The notes under the pieces are model-generated. The model was not told the DNA's origin. It did not search any database and worked only from the letters and a program-made list of their open reading frames with translations. This document shows, in pieces, positions 44,954 through 57,250 of a stretch of 64,000 nt of DNA. Each line of letters begins with the position of its first letter. Position 1 is the stretch's first letter. Source of the stretch: Cunninghamia lanceolata. Its lineage: Eukaryota; Streptophyta; Pinopsida; Cupressales; Cupressaceae. The DNA lies in assembly GCA_027924645.1 (NCBI GenBank), contig BSBN01000040.1:2914001-2978000 (forward strand), given 5' to 3'. Made by a program: the position numbers and the translations under genes.

Positions 44954-47900
44954 ATGGGAATGACGGCCAAGGAAAGGCAAGTACTCATCAAGATGGATGC
45001 CAAGTCCACCATACCGGAGTCCAAGCTGGAAACCTAGTGGAAGGATGTCGGCGACACCAACATGGGACACGTCAACTTGGAGGAAGTGAAAGACTTCTTG
45101 CTCGCGATCACCAGGAACGAAGATATCAAAGCTATCGCGAAGAGCGGGATTGTACAAGCGGCTTGCTTTCCACCGGCTTTGCCAAGCACCGAGCTCGTGT
45201 TGGAGTGTGTTCAGCACTACGACAAAGAGAAAAGACAAATCATAGCCAAGGATGGAACTGTTCTTGCTTACTTGCAGAGGGAGGCTATCCAAGAGATCTT
45301 CAACATCCCGAAGGCGAAAGGAGTCTTCATATGCCCTACAACAGCTCAGAAGACGTTCGAAGGCAATTCAAAGGTCTACATGCAAGAGATCGGGAAGAAG
45401 TGGATGAATGATTCGTCTATGAAGATATACAATTCAAAAGACCCCAAGTATCACAAAGCTGACTTCAAGCGGGAGATAAGTTACTTGATCATGCTTCTGA
45501 ATCGAGTAACAGGTAGGCCACAATCATCTACTTTCGAAGGATGGATGTATACTTATTTTGATCACATGTTTACCAAGAACAAGATGATTGACTGGGCCGG
45601 CCTTATAAGCCACTGCCTAGATGAACAGTTGGAAAACTTTGATGAAACAAAGTCTTTCTTCATGACTTCATACCTTGTATATATCTTGGCAAAAAATGTA
45701 GTCTATAAAGGGCTGACGGCTAAAGGGCAGGTGGGAACAAAGCCAGGACAGATTCTCTCCTATCAGTGTTATCCTCAGCTCCACCTGAAAAACATCAATC
45801 ACTACAAGAGATTCAATGATGCTTTCGCCATGTTTATAGTGAGGAGGTTAAGAGGTGAGTTGCATCGGAGATTAACAGGTGCTGCCAGGAACTTCATCAA
45901 GCAGTATGGGAGGTACTACATCCAGTATGATAAGTTCACCTACATCAGGATTCAAGGATTCACATCATTCCCATATAAACTGCCTAGATATCCTTCGAAC
46001 AGGATGGTGTTGCTAGAGGTTTCCAGACAACTGATTGAGTTTCATAAGATGCAGAAAGCAAGGAAGAAAGCGGGAGTTCAGTTTCCCCTTCAGCTAGGAA
46101 GGTACTATTCTTGTCCATCATTACAGGCAGCTGAGCATTCAGAAGTTGAGCTTCAGGCTTATCATCTGCATCCACATGATTCGAGGAGAGAAAACTTTGA
46201 TCCACATGGAGCTATCAAACAGTCTTACTCTTCTTACAGACATAAAGAACAACTAGAGGATCATTGGGCTGATGCTATAGATGATGATGATATCAGGATG
46301 CAGAAGTGTTCAAGATTAAAATGGGACTTGATAAGAGCCACAAAGGTACTAAGAATTCCTGATCAGTTAGAAGGTGACAGAGCTCTTCTTGGAGATGAGT
46401 ATGATAAGATTCGCAATTTGCCTTATGAAGTCAACTGGTCAGACAGAGAAAAGGTCGATGATGAAGGATTGATAAGGCCTGTTATTGCTATCACTGAGGA
46501 GCAAATAAACCTACAAGTACAAGCCTTGCTTGATGAGGGTAAGAAACTTACCTATACTAAGATGGGAGAAGTGGATCAGCAAGAACAACATAAGGCACTT
46601 AGTAAGGATTCGCGAAGCAGAGGAAGTGAGAAAGATTCAGGACAGGGAAAGAAAAGGAAACAGCTTGAGATTGTTCAAGGAGAATCCAGTAGAAAGAAGA
46701 AAAGGATAAGCATTGAGATTGCTTCTTCTAGACAGCTAGGTGATATCCCACCGGATCAAGACTTGGTGATTCCTGCTGAGAATGTAGTTCCAGAAGCTCT
46801 AATGGAAGAAGTACCTTCTAGCCCACATGACACTGAAATCATTGATGAAGCTAACACCGAGGAGAAGGATGATACTGAAGAAGAGTCCTTGCCTGCACAA
46901 GGAAGACAATTACAACAGCTGCAAGACCTTTCATCACTTCCGGAATGGTTACAAGAAAGAATTAGAGAAAATTGTGAACTTGAAAGTTGTCCTCCCCTTC
47001 CAGTTGATGAGTTACTCTTGGATATGTCAAAGGAGAAACCGAAGAAGAAGGCAAACATCCTCTTTAAGATCACTAAGGATGACACAGGAGTAAGGAAAGT
47101 ACATGTAGCCGTTCCTAGGCTTGAGAAGAACATAGAGGATGTAACACCTGATGATTATGACATCAATACAATCAATCTGGGTCCTTTGACTGGAATGCAA
47201 GTTGAAGAAGAGCTTCAGGATTTGATTGATAATGCTCGAGCTATCATAAGGCAAGAAACAGAAGGTAGAATCAAGGCTGAGCAAAAATGTCGTGCCTTGG
47301 AGCAGTATATTCAGCATTTAGTACATCCTATTCATCCGCAAGAAAGGGTTGCTGCACCTCCATCTCTCCTTCCTCCTGAAACAGTTGGACACTTGGAAGA
47401 GTTGAAGTCTTCATCTCACAGACTGAAGGATTGGATGAAAAGATCGAAGGAGACTACATTCAGGTATCTAGGAGATATTATGCAAGTAAATGATAAGATT
47501 ATTAGCCTAAAGGACAGGGTACTTGCATTAATGACAGCTTGTGTTGAATTCAAAGACTTCGAGGATCAACATCTACCACACCTGAAGAGCTTGATGGAAA
47601 CATCAGTGGATGATTTGTTACAAGCTGAAGTTATTGAAGAAGGTAGAACGTACAATTTTTCTTCCTGGTATTTCAGTCTTCGCATCAAAAGACAATTGCT
47701 GGATAAGATTGAACTAGATATGTCAAGAATTAGAAGTGTGCTTCAGAGGATTCAGGATGGAATACATGCTTCTTTGATGGAGATCTGCAATCCTTTTGGG
47801 GAGATGACCTTTGAGAATCTGAAAGAACAAGTTCAAGTTTTCTATTTTCAGGAAAATGATATTACAGATGAAAGACTTGATAGTATATTCTCACTTGCTG

Positions 47901-48097
47901 TCCACCTTGGCGACAACAAAGCAAGAATAAATGATTGGGAAAGGACACTCGGCCTTTATTCAGTTGATGTGCTTGAAGCTGAAGGAACAATTCAAAATGC
48001 GCCAAGTGTACCTATAGAAGAAGTCAAGCGAATAGTGTCCAAGTTTATTGAATGCCAAGCTTCTAGTGATGGATATTCACATGGGGATTCTTCCTGA
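44954..48097 (+). pseudogene. Giant ORF of the 8.1-kb element, one in-frame amber codon
   Basis: The frame starts MGMTAKERQVLIKMDAKS at 44954 (alternative ATG 44960), meets TAG at 45035-45037 and then runs open for 1011 codons from 45062 to 48097. If the TAG is read through or recent, the protein is about 1047 residues. Numbering from 45062: an N-terminal globular, Lys/Tyr-rich part (residues about 1-430; YLQREAIQEIFNIPKAKGVF, GLISHCLDEQLENFDETKS); a bipartite nuclear-localisation-like GKKRKQ...SRKKKRI (about 528-550); an acidic linker; a probable coiled coil (EEELQDLIDNARAIIRQETE, about 713-750); and a helical C-terminus. No reverse transcriptase, integrase, protease, zinc knuckle or transposase motif is seen. 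Early codons are GC-rich and later ones AT-rich. I do not recognise the family; it may be a Gag-like or accessory protein of a plant retroelement. Confidence 0.65.
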
Positions 48098-48156
48098 AAT
48101 AATGATATATTATTCTTATCTTCTTGCGAGGTGTGCTTTTGTTCCCTTCTTTATGG

Positions 48157-48225
48157 CCTCCGTCATTTAATAAAGATAGCCTCCTGTATTTAATAAAGTT
48201 GACCTCTTTCATTTAATAAAGAGAA
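48157..48225 (+). terminator. Three 23-bp repeats each carrying AATAAA
   Basis: Units at 48157, 48180 and 48203 share CCTC...ATTTAATAAAG. Each supplies an AATAAA poly(A) signal just after the giant ORF stop, so they probably serve 3' end formation. Confidence 0.6.
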
Positions 48226-48307
48226 GTTTGTTACAACTACTTGTGATGTGGCTTGATCTGGTTCGCTGACTTCGCCGATCGATCTTGACCCTTAAATCTT
48301 TGAGGTC

Positions 48308-48315
48308 TATAAAAG
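48308..48315 (+). promoter_or_regulatory. TATA box in the LTR-like 3' end
   Basis: TATAAAAG in GAGGTCTATAAAAGAGCTC, overlapping the left arm of a hairpin. Confidence 0.55.
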
Positions 48316-48372
48316 AGCTCTTGTTGCTCTCATTTGTACGATTGAAAATTCTGAAATTGTTGCAAGAGCTCT
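48314..48372 (+). other. Hairpin in the presumed R region
   Basis: AGAGCTCTTG (48314-48323) pairs perfectly with CAAGAGCTCT (48363-48372) across a 39-nt loop, followed closely by ATAATAAAAG. Confidence 0.55.
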
Positions 48373-50021
48373 CTGAGATAATAAAAGATTCATTGCTTTG
48401 GTGATTCTATTTGTGTTTCCGAGTGTTACATGGTTTCAATTTTCAAGCGAATATTAAGTTATAAGTTTTCTTTTAAGTTTATGTTAGTTGATGAAAGGTT
48501 TCTTTATTGCTTTTTTGGTGAAATCTGTAAGTTCATACCATTTGCAGTTTATGGCTTGTGGATTGCAGTGCATGGTTAGCCTGAACAAATTGAGCATCAA
48601 TTTGATCTTCATGCTTGTTGAATTTTTCATGAGCATAGCTGATTTAAACATCTTGTATACCCCAGAAGATTGCACCTATCTTGTGTAGTTGTTTGTCTTG
48701 GCAAAGCAAGATTTGGTTGGATTTTGCCTAAGTAGTAAATCTCCTTACATTTAGGGTTAGTATAGTGTTTCTGAACCCTATATCTTTTGCCTTTTGTTTA
48801 TTCATTCAAGTAGAATTAGGATCCAGAACATCCATTGTTAAATCATACGCCATCAGTTGCAGTACCTAGATCCTCTAGTGTCCACTTCCATAGTCTTTGA
48901 AACAATAAGTCAAACTTGAACAATTGTGTAAGTCCCTTTGCAGGTTAACAGTAAAATCATACTTAGTCGCTGAGCTGTCTCTTACTGAAAACATCAGAAG
49001 GAACCTTGGAGTTATCTCGTTTGATCACCTAGTTCAGCATCCGAGAGGCTTTGCTCAAGAGGGAGTCAGATACTCAGTATTTTACTCTAATTGTTGAGTT
49101 GTCTAAAAACAATCATCAACAGGTGCTACTAGAGACTTTTTTCCTGGAAAATTTGAATAGATAGCCGTCGCTTGGCGTTTGGCTATTCAGGAATTGATTC
49201 CAAGAGGATTTGAAATGAATTGCATCTCATATTTACAAATGATACAGGTCACCTTCGCACATATATATGGGTGCATGCGGAAGTGTTTTGGTTTAGAGTT
49301 TTGAATGAGTACATTCTATATATTATTCCTTAAATCTCTTTTGATCATGTCATACCAAGTGATGGACGCCATGGCAACTGACAATGTGTTTAGTGTTCAC
49401 TGAAAGTTCATGTAGTAAAGTTGAAAAAAATTGTTTAGTTTGAGAGGCCACTTATATGTAGTCCCACAAATGAATGGGAAAATGACTAGGACTTTTATGG
49501 GCACGAAAGCCCAGCTTTCGCAAATGCATGGAAGACCTTTATAAGCATGAACATAGCAGCAAAAATCTTTTAGGGAAAATATCGGCAAACCAAAAGATTA
49601 AGATTTTTTCAAAAACTTGGGATTTAATTAGGAAAAAATTGAATTTTAGAAAAAACATAGAAAAATGTGAAAAAAGAATGTAAATCTAAAGGCATTGTAA
49701 TAGCATAGAGATAGAGAGAGCAAATAAAAATGTGAGTTTAGCCCATGAATTGTGGAATGTAGATTTTCTCATTTATGTTCATGTTGCTGATTATATTGCA
49801 TTGCACAATGCATTTTGCATAGTGCATAAATGATAGCCAGATGCTAATAATTTTCAAAATTTCAACTACAATCTATTTTGTTCAAACTTCAAAGTAAACT
49901 TACAAACTAAGTATAAAGTTCTAAAAAATTAGACGTAGCCAATGAATTTTGTTTCTATGAAGAGATCTACACTAGTGAGTTGCAGATCCTGGTGATGTAG
50001 CTCCTTGGTTAGAGCCTCTCT

Positions 50022-50058
50022 CGAGTCGTTCAACCACATTCGAGTCGTTCAACCACAT
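50022..50058. repeat. 19-bp tandem duplication in the hAT 3' end, copy B
   Basis: CGAGTCGTTCAACCACATT is doubled here and single in copy A (near 27331). It shifts the C-terminal frame. Confidence 0.85.
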
Positions 50059-51490
50059 CACTATCATAGTTGAACTTTCCTAAGGAGATCATAATCACCA
50101 CCATTGTGAAGGACATCATTATTTGCAATTGACTTAGAATCTAGATCGATCTCATTTAGGTCAATTGGCTGGTCTTCCTCGATGGTACTTGATTTTTCCA
50201 TATAAAAATGAGATTTGGCAATTGAAAAAGAAACAAAACAATGATTACAGTTTATAAATACAATTACAAGTATTTCAAAACTCTAACCTTGATTTTTCTT
50301 TAGCTTTAGGTGGAGGTTGTGGTGAATGAACACCAACTCATTCATTTGTTGTTGCGTGATATAGTTGCATTTCTTGGATGTATGTGTTAAAAAACACTCC
50401 AAGTATGCTCACAAGTGGATAAATTGCATGGCTGACTTAAAATGCATATAACTATCCATTGAAGATTCTTGTCTCGGCCACAAAAATCCCACCACTGCAC
50501 TAAAAACACATTATTTGAGATGATATTATGTAAGATCTATTGAAAGCTTAACACCTTTAATATACATGTCTACAATATAGAGAGACTGTCAAAAGTTTAT
50601 GGAATCTACTTGGTTTGAAGGTCTTCTTGCTTGCCATGGTAGCTATACTTGGGAAAAATCTCTTGCTTGCTTGTATATTGGCAGCTCTGTTGTAATTGCA
50701 TTTAATGCTATTGGCATAGGGAACATTTTCTCCATGCACATGAATAGGTCCTGCGTGACCTCAATGTCATCTTTGAATGAGGGGCTATAGAACAATGATG
50801 GATTTAGATAGTATCTAGTGGCATAGAGAGGGGAGTGCATATGTCAATCCTATCTCCTATCTATTGTGTCCCACAATGGCATGTACCTGTCCTTGTTATT
50901 TTCCATTATACCCCATCTCCTCCTTTGCTCTATCCATGGCTTCATGCATAGCCCATGGGGGATTTCTCCCTATTCACGAGTCTCAAAATTTTTACTAGGC
51001 TCTAAAAATTTGACCATCTGTTCTGCTGCATTCCAAAAACCCGTAGAAAAAATATACTTTGTCACTATTCTGTCATTCGTTTGGTTGGTGAAGCTAGATT
51101 CTATCCACTCATTTGAAATAAACATTTGCTTCAAATTCATTTTTTTTGTTGGCAAAGAGTTTGCAATGCAATGAAGAGCGTAGCAAATCTTGTCTAGCTC
51201 CTTGCCCTTTGTGAAGGAGTGCATCATACACAACATGCTCGTGTGATTGTAGATGAACTTGGCAATAGTGCCAGCCTTTTGGAATACCTCAGCCTGTTCA
51301 AGTTTTCCAATGTCCTCTAGGATTATATCAAGGCAGTGTGTTGCATGAGGGTTTAAAAACATAGAGGGATGCTTGTCCATTAGGAGTTTCCTAGTAGCAA
51401 CACAATCATCAACATTGTCTATAGTAAATTGAACCACATTTGGTGGCTCTACATCCATGACCACTTTGTCAAACAATTCAAATAGTGTAG

Positions 51491-52950
51491 TGTAATATCC
51501 GTTAAAGAAAATTAAGTGTATATGTCCCAGGGTGTTTTATTTGCTGAGTACAAACAAATGAACAATTAAATCTCATAGCTACAGTACTCAGTCATAGCAG
51601 TACATGAAATAGAATAACCTCAGATTTATTTTGATTTATCAGTTGTTTTGAAATTTGGTCACTTCAAATAATAAAGAGTTGGTGCTAAATGAAATTTAGA
51701 AATACAAATCAGAACAATAGAGCCTGATCAAGTTTGGATTGTTTGCCCAGAAAATGCAAGCAACTGGTAATGAACTCACAGTTTTCACAATGTGCTATGG
51801 ACTCAACGTGGATGTTGGCATATAGAGCAATTAGATTTGAGTGTAGTGCAATTTTGTCTTGTGAATCTGGCCGGCTGAATTTGAGTAGTGATTGGATTGC
51901 AGGGCGGATGCACATAGATCTGACACTCTTGTGAGTTAATTCTCTTCCTTCTTGAAGACTCAAAAAATAGTGCAATGTCGACCTGCTGGGTATGGACAAA
52001 ACTTAATATGCAGACCGACACTTTACTGTGATTGCTATCTCAACCTTCCCAAAAATATGTGTTAATGGTGATGCCAATCCTTGACTGGATTAAGGCGAAT
52101 TACTACTAGTTGCTGTAATGTGAGTTGGGAGTTCTTGATTCCACCTCCAATGATACAGTGATAGTTAGGTCGAGCTACAATTAGATGCCTGATGTCTTGC
52201 GATCCCTCCTCTTTAGTCAATCCCTTCTTTGATAACGAATACTAGTGGTAGTTGAGTAGTTCATGTGATGCAATCTTGTAGTTGAATTCAACTTGCACTT
52301 GTGATCCTTGTGACTTTCTACGTCCAGTTTGAGAGCCGTGATCAGTATGCTATGAAGTGACCTAGGTGGCCAGTGAACAATCCAGATCTAGTCCAACAAT
52401 GAGAAGCAATTGGATTTGCCCTGCAAATAAAATCGATGACTCAACCCTGTAGTTGATAGGCAACGACTAATTTGATATTCTCAATTTACCTACAACTGAC
52501 CTCTATCAACCTGAAACACACAGATTTGTGAATTTTAGATCTCCTTGCAATTCTTGAGTGGAACTGCTTAGCAAGAGGTGAGGGGTTTCGTCCTAACTTC
52601 TTGAAATGATGAGTTAAAAGGGGTTTCATCCTCTCAATTTGCAAGTCTGTAGCCAAGGGATTTCATCCTTGATGCAAACTTCAAATTCGAACTCAAAATT
52701 GAACGATGCAACATGAAAATTGGATGATGCAAATGAAAGACCAAAGCTGATTGATATACCTTTCCAAAATAAGACCCATGGGACCTATTTTCTTGCCATT
52801 ATTTGAAATTGCCTTTATTTTTACTTTTATATATGTGTGTATATTTTATATTTTTATATTTATTTTTTTAATTTATTATATTTTAGCTAGTGTTTAAAAA
52901 CATTTTTGTATTTTAATAATAATAAAATTTGGGAAAAAGGGGACATGACA
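51491..52950 (-). mobile_element. Solo LTR inside the hAT transposase, copy B
   Basis: 1460-bp counterpart of 34923-36366 with the same TGTAG/TGCAG flanks and insertion point, inherited through the duplication. Confidence 0.85.
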
Positions 52951-53470
52951 TGCAGCCGCAGATTTCATCCTATTTGATTCATCCACATATTTCAAAAATA
53001 TTGTGCCAATATCACAAGAGACATGGAAGTTGATGAGAGTTCGGTTTCTTCTATCCCTCCACCCATTGCATCCAGTATTTGCCCACTGTAGTCAGTGTTT
53101 GTTAACAACATCCTTAATATCTTGTACTGCATCATTGAGCATATCAACCCTCATTGTCTCATATGATGGGCCTTTGGACCTAGGATCTATAGCTGCAACA
53201 ACATCCACCATACCTTGCCAGTATGGAGACTTGGCAATATGGAACAATAGGCTGGAGTAGAACCATAAATTTGCAATTGTCTTCTTTGCTTGTTCATGGA
53301 TGTTTTTTCTCCATCATGTACTCTCCAAAGTTGTTTATGATCCCTCTGAAGTACAAGGTGCAAAGAAAGAATTAATGTTTCCAACTCCCGTGTTTGGGCT
53401 GCATGCTATAGAAGTAGGTGTTGATTGAGAGTCCCTGAAAGATTGTTGTGCACCAACAGCCTCCTCCAAA

Positions 53471-53659
53471 GGATTGCCTCTACCATCTACAGAATTAGAA
53501 GCCACTTCTCTCCTAATTCTTGCCTCTACCCAAGGATTGCCTCTACCATCTACAGAATTAGAAGCCACTTCTCTACTAATTCTTGCATCTACCAAAGGAT
53601 TGCCTCTACCATCTACAGAATTAGAAGCCACTTCTCTCCTAATTCTTGCCTTTTTAGCC
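53471..53659 (-). repeat. 63-bp coding minisatellite, three copies (single in copy A)
   Basis: Units start at 53471, 53534 and 53597. In the transposase frame each encodes 21 residues around REVASNSVDGRGNP. Copy A has one unit (near 36870), so the expansion followed the duplication. Confidence 0.9.
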
Positions 53660-54429
53660 CTACCATCAGAAATTGGCGGAAGAGCTTGTTGCATTTGATA
53701 TCTGATATCTGTAGGTCACATTTGGCAAGGAGTAGTGTCATGTATTGGCTTCTTCTCGAAATGCTATTTGAAGCGATATATGCCTCCATTGACAACTTGC
53801 AAGAAAAAAATTCATTTAATCTTGTTTGTACCTGAGACTGACATGCAATATGCCCACACAAAGTCTTTCTCACACAACATCATGACCAAATTTGCAAAAA
53901 AATCTGAATCGAGTCTTTCATATGTTTTGAGATTATAACTTTTGCCTTATTACTTCCAGAAGAAATCTTTATCTCTTCAACCTTATCACTCCCGCTAGTT
54001 GATACACCTAGATCCCCATTGTCAAATTGCCCATTATACCAAAGTGATGGTATGGAAGAGTAATTCTTTTAATATACCAAACCTTTTGATACACCTGAAG
54101 ATACATGGAAGAGTGATAGTATTTGGAAGAGAGATGTACATGAGTGCAGAGTGGTATTGGAGAGTAGAGTGGCACCATAAGGAATGGCACGTGAAAGGTC
54201 TCAGGTTTGTCTAATGGCATATCTACTCACAAGGGGCAGTCCAGAGCATGTAGGCATGGTCACCCGTTTGACAATACAATATCTGTTGCATCGGATTTAC
54301 GGTCGAACAACAGATCACTGAAAGAAGAAAGAGAGAAGAAGAAGAGAAGAAATGTAAGAGAAGACAATTGTAGGGACAAGTATTTATAGTCTCCTTATCA
54401 CTCCAACCTTTGTATCCCTCCAATATACC

Positions 54430-57025
54430 TCTGGGGCATCACTTCCTAGGGTATGAGAAGGTAATTGTGCTGAATGTTGGGCTTGGTGCACCATAGAGGG
54501 GCTTTAGGACATTTTTTTGTAGTTGAGTATATCAGATTCCCTACAAATGTTAGTACTTCACAATAAATCTTTGACAAGCATGTACAAGTTAAATAAGGAC
54601 TGTTTTGGCAAAAAGAAGTCCTAAATCTCTTAACCCTAAGCACTGAAAAAAACAAAATTTAGGGTTGGGGGTTAGGGCCCTTATTTGCAAAAAAGGAAGC
54701 GCATATTTTTTTTAAAATTGTAAATTACTTTTTATAAATGAAAATGATGAATATAGATTAAAACCAAAATTAGTATGTCTAGTTTAGAACCTTGCTGTCA
54801 AGCTTGAACCTTGTTATGAGTCCAGATATTATAAACAGAGGAAACAATAAATTATGTTTTTGGTAAACATTGAATGGTGATTTACTTTTGCTTAGTCACC
54901 AAAGTGAAATTGATAAGATTGGCTTTAGTATTGATGCTTGAGATATTATAGAAAGATGAAACAATTGATCATGATTTTGGGTAACATTAAATAGCAATTC
55001 ATTTTGGGACTCGGGTAATGCTATTATAATATGGCTTCAATTTGGTGGTCCTCTTTATTGGAAAGGAATGGTTCATGGAGACACATGGGTAGTATGACAA
55101 ATCAATAAGAATATTTGACTTGCTATTTGACTATTTGGCATCTTTGCAATGCAGGTGCAGAGCAACTTTTTCATGAAAAATTGTTTTAACGGCTAACCTT
55201 CATCTAGTTAGTTGTTGATATTTAAAGCAGATTTGGTTTACAAGGATGTATGTAGTAAAGGCAAGTAGTTTTAGACATAGAAGAAGAAATAGACATGGTG
55301 ACCTTACACACTTAGATTGGGTGAGGTATTCATTATGGGTGCAGTTAGGCTATATCATTCCATGCTAGCTAGTGATACATTGCACAAGTTTTGTTTGGTT
55401 AGACTAGTCCTTGTCATAGTAGTATCAATGGGTTGGAAATCACAAATGCTTGAAGCAGTCAATACAGGACTGACAATGAATGGTAATATTAGTCAACTCA
55501 CAACCACATGACACTATTGTCTCGTACTCAGCTTCACATTGGACATACATGGTAAGAGTAGCTTCTATGATTCTATTGAATCTTATAGAAGGTAAAGAAA
55601 AAAATTTATAACTACTTCCTAATAAATAACATAGGTGATTTATTAATAACAATTTAAAATTAACAAGGTAATGTTTTTAATCCTCACATAATCCCGATAC
55701 TTGAGTACTAGTAACATCCTTCGTTTCCCAGACTGCCTACATACCCTGTATCCATGGGAAGGTACACAAGGATTTACTATGAGTGATATGTAGTTCTGGT
55801 TGTTCTATGTTTATGTAATTGTATGAGTGGGTATGCAACCCTTTCTAGGGACTAGTTTCCCCAGACAATTCTTCGTCTGCTGTCACCCACTTAGGTGAAA
55901 CAAAGACGAAATCAGTAAATTAGAAAGAAAACACTATGAGGGGTGTTTGACGTTTAGGTCTTGTTTTTATAATGATAAATTTTACCTAACGTTTGCATGC
56001 CCAAGGAAGATTTCCCGTTCGTTTGGACTTAACAGCTTGGTTTTCCTTATAACTCCCCAGTGATTTAAAGGGATGATGCCACAGATGCTTTTATAGCAGC
56101 TTTATTAGGCCACAAGTGCAGTAGTTCAAACGCGACGACATGACCCGTAAATGTGAACTAGAGGCACCGTTTCATCACCGAATGTTGCGATAGTTTAGTT
56201 TTAGCTATTTTCTGATTGCCAAGATCCTTGAAGGCGAGGCGAGAGCATACGACAGGAAGTGTTCTTGGTTAACAAGAACTTATCAAATAGAAGTGTAACA
56301 AAAGTCAACCTTATTGGTCCAAAATATTTAGTCACATATACTATCAACTGACGATTCTCAATTATCAAAACGATTACATTTTTACTTAAATAATCTAATA
56401 GTATTGAGTAATCATAACCTTAAAACTTCTCGAATAACTAAGCTTATAAAACAATAAAAAGTATTTAATTACTCTCTCATTGTTATTCTAAAACTAATGA
56501 TGAGATAACATCATAAACATAAAACCATTAATTCCAATTGCTTCACTAGGGAACAAGTTCATATTTTCCGAAATAAAGATATAAAGAAAACATTTATCAT
56601 AGATTTGAAATTAGAAATCATGTTTAGCCAAATTAAACCTTACTTCAAATTTGATAGATATTCCTTCCATCAAGAATTTTCTGAGCATATTAAATGATAG
56701 ACCATTTCCAAGTTTGATTTTATCATTCAAATAATATTTACTTCCCATTTTGATAAAATCTTATTTTAGTATTAACTAGAATTTAAAATAAATGCTAAAT
56801 TGATATTTAAAATTCTAATAAGAAATCCGTTGAGATACAGTTTGAATAGGCTAGAAGATAAGGATGAGCAATAACTTAAGTTTCAAAACAATTAAATTGA
56901 TTTAAGATGAATCACATTAAGGTTTAGTTTCTAAACACAAAAAATCATTTCTTAGTTGTAAATGCAGGGAACACATTGTATAAGATTAGCAACTTCATGG
57001 TTTTATCTTCTTGACCGCACTAGTT
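54430..57025. other. Unidentified right part of copy B
   Basis: Counterpart of 37700-40457. No gene is recognised; the open frame at 55317-55511 is closed in copy A and not supported. Confidence 0.5.
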
Positions 57026-57030
57026 AACTT

Positions 57031-57250
57031 TATTACACAGGTAAATGGCAGAATGTTGGATGATATTCACATAGAGCAAAGGCTCTTAAAAAGGTTACAA
57101 GTAATTACAAAGAAAGCAAGTTTCTATATTTAGAAACTGCCAAAGACTACCAGAGATCGACACACGATCTTGTCATAATTACATACCGTTACAAGAAACT
57201 GACCATTAACTAAAAATAGGAGATTCTAAGTATAAAAGAATATCTTAATA
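57031..57250 (-). repeat. 3' LTR of the copia derivative
   Basis: TATTACACAGG...TATCTTAATA. Its inner side adjoins a polypurine tract (- strand AAGGGAGGG, 57251-57259). Confidence 0.92.

Larger units (their letters stand above)
40982..49121 (+). mobile_element. 8.1-kb retroelement-like insertion with one giant ORF and a GCGCC array
   Basis: Bounded by the perfect 5-bp duplication GGTGC (40977-40981 and 49122-49126); copy A shows the empty site near 26426. Ends are TGTTGTGACC...CATCAACA (TG...CA, with a TGTTG/CAACA inverted repeat), as in LTR retrotransposons. From left to right it has a GCGCC motif array, a poly(A) run, a TATA box, a 5' intron, one ORF of over 1000 codons, a triple AATAAA repeat, and a second TATA with hairpin. 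By eye the two ends are not copies of each other, so no LTR pair is demonstrated. No pol domain is present. Possible explanations are a chimeric or recombined non-autonomous LTR element, or a new element type. Confidence 0.82.
48229..49121 (+). repeat. LTR-like 3' end of the 8.1-kb element
   Basis: Starts TGTTACAACTAC after a purine-rich AAAGAGAAG and ends CATCAACA at the target duplication. It contains a TATA box, a hairpin and an ATAATAAAAG poly(A)-like signal in the order U3-R-U5 would have. No matching copy is seen at the left end. Confidence 0.4.
49950..53890 (-). pseudogene. hAT-family transposase remnant, copy B
   Basis: Copy of 27273-37200 without the 6.1-kb insertion. The conserved core is one longer open piece (50970-51476: VVQFTIDNVDDC, HATHCLDIILEDIGK, SNEWIESSFTNQTNDR, STGFWNAAEQMVKFLEP). 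The dimerisation side (YYLNPSLFYSPSFKDD) is at 50643-50840. It shares the solo LTR (51491-52950) with copy A. Own changes are a 12-bp deletion near 53065 removing part of the CTIMS-N-G-W motif, a 19-bp tandem duplication at 50022-50058 and a 63-bp triplication at 53471-53659. The gene is dead. It sits antisense within the presumed ankyrin intron. Confidence 0.82.

Noticed and set aside
55317..55511. 64-codon frame in copy B (MGEVFIMGAVRLYHSMLASD).
   Set aside because: The equivalent frame in copy A has several stops; no known motif.
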